Shown piece by piece: positions 15,577 to 22,490 of a stretch of DNA of 64,000 nt. The stretch's first letter is position 1. Each line of letters opens with the position of its first letter. The stretch comes from Actinopolymorpha pittospori (GTDB lineage: Bacteria > Actinomycetota > Actinomycetes > Propionibacteriales > Actinopolymorphaceae). The DNA lies in assembly GCF_014873875.1 (NCBI RefSeq), contig NZ_JADBEM010000001.1:7502001-7566000 (forward strand). The letters run 5' to 3'. The translations under genes were made by a program, and so were the position numbers. A model generated the notes under the pieces. The model did no database searches, was not told the DNA's origin, and saw nothing but the letters and a program-made list of their open reading frames with translations.

Positions 15577-16623
15577 TCAGACCTTCTTCGCCCGGCTGGG
15601 CTGGACCCGCATCGGCTCACCCGGCATCTTCGGATAGTCGGGCGGATACGGCATGTCGCCCAGCCCGTGGTCCCGATCGTCGCGTTCGGCCCATTCCAGC
15701 AGCGGCTCGATTCCGAAAGCTTGCTCGCTGACCGGGGCGTGCAGGTCGCCGACCTGGGCGAAGCGCTCCGGCATCGTCGCGACGTCGAAGTCCTGTGGCC
15801 GCACGCTCTCGAGCTCCTCCCAGCGCAGCGGCGCGGAGACCGTGGCCTGTGGGTTGGGCCGGACGGAGTAGGCCGAGGCGATGGTCCGGTCCCGGGCCAC
15901 CTGGTTGAAGTCGATGAACACCCGCTGGCCACGCTCCTCCTTCCACCAGGACATCGTGACCTGGTCGGGCAGGCGGCGCTCCATCTCCCGCCCGAGCGCG
16001 ATTACCGCGCGACGCGCCTCGACGAAGGTCCAGCGGGGCTCGATAGGGACGTAGATGTGCAGGCCACGGCCGCCGGAGGTCTTCGGCCAGCCCTCCATCC
16101 CGATCTCGTGCAGGAGGGCCCGCACCTCCGGCGCCACCCGGACGGCGTCGGTGAAGTCGGTGCCGGGCTGCGGGTCGAGGTCGATGCGGATCTGGTCGGG
16201 GTGGTCGACGTCCTTGCGGCGTACGGGCCACGGGTGGAAGGTCAGCGTGCCGAGGTTGGCGGCCCAGGCGACGACGGCCGGCTCGGTCGGGCACACCTCG
16301 TCGGCGTTCCGGCCACTCGGGAAGGTGATCTGGGCGGTCTCCACCCATTCCGGGGCGCCCTTGGGGACCCGCTTCTGGTAGAACGCGTCGCCACGGTTGT
16401 CGCCCCGCGTCGAGAGCTTGGCGCCCTCGAACACCCCACTGGGCCAGCGTTCGAGCGTGGTGGGGCGCTCGTGGAGCGCGCCCAGGATCCCGTCGCCGAC
16501 GGAGAGGAAGTAGTGCACGACGTCTCGCTTGGTGAACCCCCGCTCAGGGAAGTACACCTTGTCGGGGTTGCTGAGGCGCACGGTGCGCTCACCGACCTGG
16601 ATCTCTTCGTACGGCGTCGCCAT
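15577..16623 (-). CDS. LigD-type DNA polymerase/primase domain protein
   Basis: A 348-residue archaeo-eukaryotic-primase-type polymerase, as in the PolDom of LigD, that fills gaps with ribo- or deoxynucleotides during end joining. The metal-binding acidic pair is in QIRIDLDPQPG, the third acidic residue in RVFIDFNQ, and SGGRGLHIYVPI carries the conserved His. The N-terminus RLSNPDKVYFPE is a LigD-PolDom signature. Start at ATG 16623 (MATPYEEIQVG). It has no ligase domain; the LigC-type ligase at 12063-13133 is a plausible partner. It is convergent with nothing nearby and follows the YCII gene on the same strand. Confidence 0.92.
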   Translation of the reverse strand: MATPYEEIQVGERTVRLSNPDKVYFPERGFTKRDVVHYFLSVGDGILGALHERPTTLERWPSGVFEGAKLSTRGDNRGDAFYQKRVPKGAPEWVETAQITFPSGRNADEVCPTEPAVVAWAANLGTLTFHPWPVRRKDVDHPDQIRIDLDPQPGTDFTDAVRVAPEVRALLHEIGMEGWPKTSGGRGLHIYVPIEPRWTFVEARRAVIALGREMERRLPDQVTMSWWKEERGQRVFIDFNQVARDRTIASAYSVRPNPQATVSAPLRWEELESVRPQDFDVATMPERFAQVGDLHAPVSEQAFGIEPLLEWAERDDRDHGLGDMPYPPDYPKMPGEPMRVQPSRAKKV

Positions 16624-16743
16624 GGGGGCACGGTAGCGCCTCACTCCCCCGCCGCGCTCCCAGGCGCCCGGGAAACGTTCACTCTGAGTAAAACTCCCGC
16701 GCCGCGGTGAGAGGGTCGGCGAAACGCCAGGCCCCGCCCCCGC

Positions 16744-18204
16744 TCAGTAGTCCACGGCCTTGACGGAGAACTCGTACGCCGCCACCCGCGGCGAACGTGC
16801 CGTTCCCTCGAACTCCGGGGTGCAGGTGAGCGTGCTGGCACCGGCCACGGTCCGCACCGTCGTCCTCGCGAAGCAGTTGCCCGCCCAGGCCCGCACCGGC
16901 ATGTCACCCCCGAAGGTGCCGACCACGACTCCGGTGACGGCCTTCGCGGCGTCGACAAGCCCCTGCTCCGCCCTCCCGTCCGGGGCCTCTCCGCGCACGG
17001 TCACGCTGGTGATCGTGTGATCGGTGCCCTTCATGGTCGGGCGAGGGTAGGACGCCTGGAGCCGGACGGTGCCCTTCGTGCAGGTCATCGAGTCGGCCGC
17101 GCGATCGCAGCTGAGACCGGCCGCCTCGACCGCCGACTCGATCTGCGCCGGTGTGACCAGGCTGAGACCAGGCGAGTAGTCGAGCCTGGTCGCGTTGTCC
17201 TCGTCCCGCTCCAGGGCGAACGTCGAACTACCCGCCCTGCGGATCGCCACGGTCACCGTCCCGACGGAGGTCTCGACGTTCTCCGTGCTCTGTTCGATGC
17301 CGGAGGTTCGCATCGCCTTGTCGAGCGGCGGCCGCTCACCGTCGGGAATCGTCGCCAGTGCAACGATGCCGAACGCACGTGTCGCGGCCGCGCTGACGTC
17401 AGGCGCGTAACGGTCGAAGTTGTTGCCGGTGCCGGCGTCGAGCCTGGTCCAGGCCGGGTCCACGGCGACCTCCGCCTTGACGTCGACAACCTGGTCACCG
17501 CCGATCAGGGCGGTCACCGACGCGAGGGTGGGCACTGGTTTCTCGGTGGTCTGGAAGCAGGTGAGCACCGCCGACCTCTCACCGACCGTGCGGGTGCAGG
17601 AGTACCCCGAGGCCGTGAGGCTGGTGGCCAGGCCCACGCCCATGCTTCCGCCGGTTCCACCAGGCTCCTGGTAGGTCGGACTCGGCCGTGGCTTGTCGAC
17701 CGACCTGCCGTAGTAGTCGCCCGACACCTCCGACGTCGAACTCCGGTTCCAGTTCGAGCCGAGCCACGCGGCTCCACCACCGACCGCGAGCACCAGGACG
17801 ACGACGCCGACGATCGCGAGCACCAGGCGGGTTCGGGCGCCTCGTCGCTTGCCAGTCGGATCAGGCTGTTGCGAGCGGCTGTCGGGGCTTGGCCCACCAG
17901 GACCGTACGGGCCACCGGGACCGTACGGGCCACCAGGACCGTAGGACCGCCCCTCGCGTGGTGGGGGTCCCGATGGAACCCGACCCCGCGACTCTCCTGG
18001 TGGTGCTCCGTGGGGAGGCGGTGCGGCCCCGGGGGCCGGTGAACCTTGTCCCGCTGGAGTGCCCGGTCCCACCGGAGTGCCCGGTCGCGCCGGTCCTTCT
18101 CCCCGGTGCCCCTGTGCTGCGGACGGCGGGCGGACGGGACCTGCTGCCGCCGGTCTGCGCGACGGACGCGACTCATCGCGAGACCGTCCTGGTGGTTGCG
18201 ACAC
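16744..18204 (-). CDS. Membrane-anchored protein with Pro/Gly-rich cytoplasmic tail
   Basis: Unknown function. The 486 residues fall into three parts: a disordered Pro/Gly/Arg-rich N-terminal tail (about 1-120, with repeats of YGPGGP), one membrane helix (TRLVLAIVGVVVLVLAVGGGAAWL, about 124-147), and an exported domain. The outer domain has two similar cysteine-pair modules (GYSCTRTVGERSAVLTCF and GLSCDRAADSMTCTK), probably disulfide-bonded. The protein at 18767-19933 has the same plan and similar modules, so the two are paralogs. Start GTG 18204 with an AAGG-type ribosome site. No enzyme motif seen. It may belong with the ESX-like genes next door; that is inference. Confidence 0.75.
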   Translation of the reverse strand: MSQPPGRSRDESRPSRRPAAAGPVRPPSAAQGHRGEGPARPGTPVGPGTPAGQGSPAPGAAPPPHGAPPGESRGRVPSGPPPREGRSYGPGGPYGPGGPYGPGGPSPDSRSQQPDPTGKRRGARTRLVLAIVGVVVLVLAVGGGAAWLGSNWNRSSTSEVSGDYYGRSVDKPRPSPTYQEPGGTGGSMGVGLATSLTASGYSCTRTVGERSAVLTCFQTTEKPVPTLASVTALIGGDQVVDVKAEVAVDPAWTRLDAGTGNNFDRYAPDVSAAATRAFGIVALATIPDGERPPLDKAMRTSGIEQSTENVETSVGTVTVAIRRAGSSTFALERDEDNATRLDYSPGLSLVTPAQIESAVEAAGLSCDRAADSMTCTKGTVRLQASYPRPTMKGTDHTITSVTVRGEAPDGRAEQGLVDAAKAVTGVVVGTFGGDMPVRAWAGNCFARTTVRTVAGASTLTCTPEFEGTARSPRVAAYEFSVKAVDY

Positions 18205-18255
18205 TGGGTCCTGCCTTCCCCCGTGGTTCGTCGGACACGCGCCCGCGTGGGCTCG

Positions 18256-18675
18256 TCAGCTGCCCTGCGGCGGTCCACTCCACCCCTGCGGCGGGCCGCC
18301 CTGTCCCTGCGACGGACCACTCCACCCCTGCGGCGGTCCACCCTGCCCCTGCGGCGGTCCACCCTGTCCTTGCGGCGGGCTGTTCCAACCCTGGGGTTGA
18401 TCACCCTGCCCCTGCGGCGGTCCACCCTGTCCTTGCGGCGGGCTGTTCCAACCCTGGGGTTGATCACCCTGCCCCTGCGGCGGGCCGTTCCAACCCTGCG
18501 GTGGACCAGCCTGCCCCTGCGACGGACGACCCCGGACCTGTGACGGGCCGCCCCAGCCCTGCTGCGGACCACGCGGGCCCGACTTGGAGCGGGTCACGAG
18601 GACGACTAAGGCGACGAGCCCCAGCACGACGAGCAGTACCAACACGCCGGCGAGGAGAAGCACGATTCCGGACAT
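18256..18675 (-). CDS. Small membrane protein with PPQGW repeat tail
   Basis: A 139-residue protein: one N-terminal membrane helix (GIVLLLAGVLVLLVVLGLVALVVLV), then a tail made almost entirely of Gly, Pro, Gln, Trp and Ser in repeats of the form GQGGPPQGWNSPPQ. GGAGAAGG precedes the ATG. Part of the tail is a perfect 63-bp tandem duplication. Such tails are typically disordered and can bind partners or the cell wall; no function is known to me. It lies between the two larger paralogous membrane proteins and ends 52 bases before the downstream one. Confidence 0.7.
   Translation of the reverse strand: MSGIVLLLAGVLVLLVVLGLVALVVLVTRSKSGPRGPQQGWGGPSQVRGRPSQGQAGPPQGWNGPPQGQGDQPQGWNSPPQGQGGPPQGQGDQPQGWNSPPQGQGGPPQGQGGPPQGWSGPSQGQGGPPQGWSGPPQGS
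18340..18483 (-). repeat. 63-bp perfect tandem repeat inside the PPQGW protein gene
   Basis: Copies at 18340-18402 and 18403-18465 appear identical, with a third partial copy to 18483. The period is 21 codons, so copy number can change without a frameshift. Shorter related units flank it from about 18270 to 18530. Confidence 0.85.
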
Positions 18676-18766
18676 ACCGATACCTTCTCCGGGCCGTCGT
18701 GCGGTTGTCAAAGACACGACCGCGGCAGCGGACCCGCGCTCGGTCCGGCGGGCATACTGATCGACC

Positions 18767-19933
18767 ATGAGCCAACTGCCGCCCGGACCTCCGCCGCGAC
18801 CTCCGCGAGGGCAGTCGAGCGGCGGACCGCCGAGGCCGTACGGGCCGCCCGTTCCCACTGGCGCTTCGACTCCGCCGCACCCGGCCACCGGACGACTCGG
18901 GCCGCACCCGCAGGGGCCACCGCCCGGTTGGGGATCCCCACCGGCACCGCCACCCACCCGCCCTCCGTCCCCCGGGAACCGGCGCGGAAAGGTCGTCCTC
19001 ATCGTCGTGGGCGTCGTCGCCCTGGTCGCGGTCGTCGGCGTCGGAAGCTACCTGCTCAGCCTGGCTCGTAGTGACGGGGGCGTCGGCGGATCGGCACCTC
19101 ATGAACCGCTGGTGGGTCCCACGGCCGCTCCGGTCCCCGCGGACACTCTGGTCACCGCGCTCAAGGACGAGCGGTTCAGTTGCTACGACACGCAGCCGGG
19201 GCCTCCTCGAGTGCGCTCCTGCTACCGGACCGAGTCCGACGGCACCCAGCTGACCGTACGCGTCGCCGCGGACGACCAGGACGCAGCCGCACTGGTCGAG
19301 TTGAACGCCGAGCCGCCCGCTGGCCTTCGCAGTACCGCCCTTCCGCCGGGCGACGCGATGACGCCGATGAAGGAACTCATCCCGGTCATCGGCCAGGCGC
19401 TCCTCGGCTCCGCCGCGGGTCAGATACCAAGTCTCGACAGCGGCCCCAACCAGTCCGTGCGGCTGAGCTGGGGAATCGTCTCGTTCACCGTGCACCCTGA
19501 GGCCGGGAACGCCGTGTTCACCAGGTCGGACGCGCCGACCATGCCGCGTGGCACCGACCTCCCGAAGGCACCCTCGGCCGTCTCGGCCGCGTTGGCCGGA
19601 GCCGGCTACGTCTGCGACGCCTCCAGCTGTGTGGGTGAGGGCTCGACCTACGACGTCAAGGCGAGACTGTCCACCGACGAGGTCAGCGTGAGCGCGGTCC
19701 GCTATGACGGCAAGCCGAAGGTGACGGACGCGAAGCTCAGGAAGCATTACTCCGCACTGCTCCGGTCGGTGGTGGACGCGAAGAACCTTCCGGCCGCGAC
19801 ACAGTGGATGCAAGCCCACCTTGCCCCGCCGAACGGCTTCGACCAGGCAGACGTCGGTGGTCTGCACCTTGCCGTGTTTCGTACGCCCGCGGGCGACGGT
19901 CAACTTGTGGTGAGGCCAGTCCTCGCTCGCTGA
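18767..19933 (+). CDS. Membrane-anchored protein with Pro-rich tail, paralog of 16744-18204
   Basis: Unknown function, 388 residues. A Pro-rich disordered N-terminal tail (MSQLPPGPPPRPPRGQ onward, about 1-72) precedes one membrane helix (VVLIVVGVVALVAVVGVGSYLL) and an exported domain. That domain has two cysteine pairs (FSCYDTQPGPPRVRSCY and GYVCDASSC) placed like those of the paralog at 16744-18204, each following a short helix such as LVTALKDER or VSAALAGAG. It is divergent from the PPQGW gene and convergent with the ESX-like protein gene, from which a strong hairpin separates it. Confidence 0.75.
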   Translation: MSQLPPGPPPRPPRGQSSGGPPRPYGPPVPTGASTPPHPATGRLGPHPQGPPPGWGSPPAPPPTRPPSPGNRRGKVVLIVVGVVALVAVVGVGSYLLSLARSDGGVGGSAPHEPLVGPTAAPVPADTLVTALKDERFSCYDTQPGPPRVRSCYRTESDGTQLTVRVAADDQDAAALVELNAEPPAGLRSTALPPGDAMTPMKELIPVIGQALLGSAAGQIPSLDSGPNQSVRLSWGIVSFTVHPEAGNAVFTRSDAPTMPRGTDLPKAPSAVSAALAGAGYVCDASSCVGEGSTYDVKARLSTDEVSVSAVRYDGKPKVTDAKLRKHYSALLRSVVDAKNLPAATQWMQAHLAPPNGFDQADVGGLHLAVFRTPAGDGQLVVRPVLAR

Positions 19934-20013
19934 GTCATGGCACCGATGGGTTCCTGACCGCTGAGTCCCTCGACACCACCGAGTCGCTCGACAAAGCCGA
20001 TTCAGTCGAACGC

Positions 20014-20045
20014 AGAGGGGCGAGGCCACCTGGCCTCGCCCCTCT
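20014..20045. terminator. Strong bidirectional terminator
   Basis: A perfect 15-bp inverted repeat (20014-20028 with 20031-20045; 13 pairs if the loop is four bases) lies between convergent genes ending at 19933 and 20093. The stem is very GC rich. Confidence 0.75.
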
Positions 20046-20092
20046 CACAGTCTCGGGCGCGGTCGAACCTCAGACCACACCGTCAAGAACGA

Positions 20093-21766
20093 TCAGAAGC
20101 CGCCACCGAGGACGGGCGGGGGTGCATCGTCGTCGTTGCCGCCCCAGACATCTTCGTCCTCGTCGAGCCAGGTGGTCCGCCCCTGCTCCTCGCCGTCCTG
20201 GGCAGCCATACCGCCACCGCCGCCCATGGGCGGCATCATGCCGCCCATGCCACCGCGCATGGCACCTGGACCGGCAGCCGCACCACCGATGCCGTTGACG
20301 CCACCTGTTCCGACCCCACCGGCGTTGATGGAGCCGGGCGGAAGGCCGAGTGGAACCGCGCCGCCGGCGAGTCCACCACCGCCTGGAATGCCACCACCGG
20401 CAGGAGGTCCTCCCCCCATTCCGCCCGGAAGGCTTCCGATACCTCCGCCACCGCCACCCGCGCGTGCGGTGCTGGTGCCGGTGTCGATGTCGCCGGGGAG
20501 CCCGCCGCTACCGCCTCCGCCGCGCGTCGGGTCGTCGGGGAAGGGGTCGCTGGTGTCCGGGATCCCGTCACCGTCAGAGTCACGAGTGGGCAGATCGGGG
20601 AAGCTGTTGCCGCCGTTGTCGGGGTCCTCGGGGTACTTGTCCTGGCTGTCAGGGATACCGTCGCCGTCGCGGTCGTTCGGCACCTTGGGAAGGTCGTTCG
20701 GGTCGTTCGGGTTCTCCGGCAGCTTGGGGTCGCCGCCGCCGCGCGTCGGGTCGTCGGGGTACTTGTCCTGGCTGTCAGGGATACCGTCGCCGTCGCGGTC
20801 GGGCAGGCCGCCGTCCGGCAGTTCGGGCTTCTTGGCGCCGTCACCGGTCGGCATGTCCGGCATCCCGGCGCCGCCACCGCCACCACCAAACGCCCCTTGG
20901 TCACCGCTCTGGAAGGTCAGCTTCAACCCGGTGGGAGGGGTCGGCATGTTCTGGTTGGCGTCGCCGTACTTCTCCAGCAGGGTCTTGGCCGACTCCCGAC
21001 AGGTCGCCTCCTCGTCCTTGTTGAACTTCAAGAACGTCATCAGCTTGTTGTTCTCGGCGTCGTTCTTCGGCAGGAAGCCAAAGAATATGCCGTCCCAGTC
21101 CTTCTCGACCTGGACTTGCGCCTCGCCGTAGACGCCGCCCGTTCCACTGTCGCCGCCGGCGAACTCGTCGTAGTCCATCTCGGCACTTCGGCCGGGTGGG
21201 GTGATGACCGACCCATCGCCAGTCCCCTTGCGGATCTCGTAGCTGATGTTGTCGAAATCCCACCACCACTTCGGCCAGTACGGCGTCTCGTAGAAGGGCG
21301 GGGCGGGAAGCGCCTCTTCCTTCAGGGTGGCCGTCAACTGGTCGTCGACGTCGGTGAAGACCTGCGCGAAGCTCTTCGTCGACGTCCCCGACTGGAAGTT
21401 GCTGTCGCTCTCCTCGGCGCCACCCGTGGGCTTCGGGTACTTGCTGTCGGCCGTGTGGGCGATCTCGCGGGTGAAGCGGACGATCTGCTCGACCGTCTTG
21501 CGGAACTCCTCCGACGCGTCGCCCTCCCAGCTCCCGTCGCCGCCATCGAGAAGGGTCTTCAACCCGCTGGACAGGTCCTGGGCGAGTGTGTCGGCCTGGG
21601 TCCCGACGTTCTGCCAGAGAGTCTTGGTGGAGTAGGTGCTGCTCTGGCTGGGGGTGGTCTCGGTGTCGGTCTCGGTCTCGGGGACGTTGGACCACCAGTT
21701 CACGAGCTTCCCAAGGATCTTGGCGTGCTCGGTCTTCTCGAACTCATCGGTCGGAAAGTCGTTCAT
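20093..21766 (-). CDS. Putative ESX (type VII) secreted protein with thrombospondin type 3 repeats
   Basis: A 557-residue protein without a classical signal peptide. The helical N-terminal domain contains WEG at residues 80-82 between long helices, as in WXG100/ESX proteins. Three calcium-binding TSP3-like repeats follow (DRDGDGIPDSQDKYPDDP near 323, near 365 and, varied, near 396). Then comes a Gly/Pro/Met-rich stretch and an acidic tail TTWLDEDEDVWG plus PPPVLGG, which resembles C-terminal tails of many actinobacterial ESX-associated proteins. Probably exported and calcium-stabilised outside the cell; substrate status is inference. It is in line with a second WXG-like gene 50 bases upstream, likely the same operon. 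No secretion machinery genes (eccC, eccD) are in the window. Confidence 0.75.
   Translation of the reverse strand: MNDFPTDEFEKTEHAKILGKLVNWWSNVPETETDTETTPSQSSTYSTKTLWQNVGTQADTLAQDLSSGLKTLLDGGDGSWEGDASEEFRKTVEQIVRFTREIAHTADSKYPKPTGGAEESDSNFQSGTSTKSFAQVFTDVDDQLTATLKEEALPAPPFYETPYWPKWWWDFDNISYEIRKGTGDGSVITPPGRSAEMDYDEFAGGDSGTGGVYGEAQVQVEKDWDGIFFGFLPKNDAENNKLMTFLKFNKDEEATCRESAKTLLEKYGDANQNMPTPPTGLKLTFQSGDQGAFGGGGGGAGMPDMPTGDGAKKPELPDGGLPDRDGDGIPDSQDKYPDDPTRGGGDPKLPENPNDPNDLPKVPNDRDGDGIPDSQDKYPEDPDNGGNSFPDLPTRDSDGDGIPDTSDPFPDDPTRGGGGSGGLPGDIDTGTSTARAGGGGGGIGSLPGGMGGGPPAGGGIPGGGGLAGGAVPLGLPPGSINAGGVGTGGVNGIGGAAAGPGAMRGGMGGMMPPMGGGGGMAAQDGEEQGRTTWLDEDEDVWGGNDDDAPPPVLGGGF
20631..20801 (-). repeat. 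Two identical 45-bp segments coding for TSP3 repeats
   Basis: The segments 20631-20675 and 20757-20801 look identical base for base. Both encode the same calcium-binding repeat. A shorter shared stretch also links 20519-20541 and 20738-20760. Identity at synonymous sites suggests recent duplication or gene conversion. Confidence 0.8.
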
Positions 21767-21817
21767 CGTGAACTCTCCCTAGTAGTCGACCTGGTGGATG
21801 TCTGTCACTGGCAGAGC

Positions 21818-22240
21818 TCACGCCGGCGGATTGGTCGGCGGGTTCGTGGGCGGGTTGGTCGGGTTGTTCGGATCACCCGGGGCGCCGGTCGGCTGGACGT
21901 TCTCGCTGAGGATCTTGTCGACCTCGGCGACGCTCGCGTGGTTGAGCGCTTCGTTCGACCGATACTTCTTCGCGATCTGCCGGGTCGCCTCCGCCAGGCC
22001 ACGCAGCGCGTCGTACAGCTCGCCACACGAGGTGGCCGTGGCGCCGCGCTTCTGCTCGTACGTCGCCGTCAATGTCTTCGCGCCGCCGAAGTCGCCCAGG
22101 CGGGGGTAGTGGGCGTCGCCTTCCTTGGACTGGGACATCCTCACCGCATAGGAGGTCGACTTGTCGTTCCATCCGTCGGCGAGCTCGTCGACGTACTTCG
22201 CGAAGGAATCCAGCGCCCCCGGCTCGACGTTCGTCCCCAT
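21818..22240 (-). CDS. WXG100/ESX-like helical protein
   Basis: A 140-residue mostly helical protein starting MGTNVEPGALDSFAKYVDELADGW, with further helices (AKTLTATYEQKRGATATSCGELYDALRGLAEATRQIAKKYRSNE split over the middle) and a Pro/Asn-rich tail of PTNP repeats. Size, helix pattern and the G-W turn resemble ESX family proteins, and it is paired with the larger WXG protein at 20093-21766, as ESX substrates commonly are encoded in pairs. I used the ATG at 22240, which has AGGACGG upstream, instead of the earlier in-frame ATG at 22270. Not a textbook WXG100 member, so the family call is moderate. Confidence 0.68.
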   Translation of the reverse strand: MGTNVEPGALDSFAKYVDELADGWNDKSTSYAVRMSQSKEGDAHYPRLGDFGGAKTLTATYEQKRGATATSCGELYDALRGLAEATRQIAKKYRSNEALNHASVAEVDKILSENVQPTGAPGDPNNPTNPPTNPPTNPPA

Positions 22241-22490
22241 TACCGGCCACCGTCCTCGTGTGTGAGCCATCCGAAACCAACCTCGCCGCCGCCCGTCACC
22301 ACGGCGAGAACACCGCGCAACACATGCGCCTGGACGACGTTACGCGAACCAGGTATCCGCGCGCACGCGCGTCCGCACCGGCTGTGGATAACCGACGAAG
22401 TCGAAGGTGTTCACCGTACGGACTCCCGCGATCCTTGTCGCGATGGTAGGAACTCACGAGAAGGTCCCTACGTCTCCAGGAGCCCTCCCG

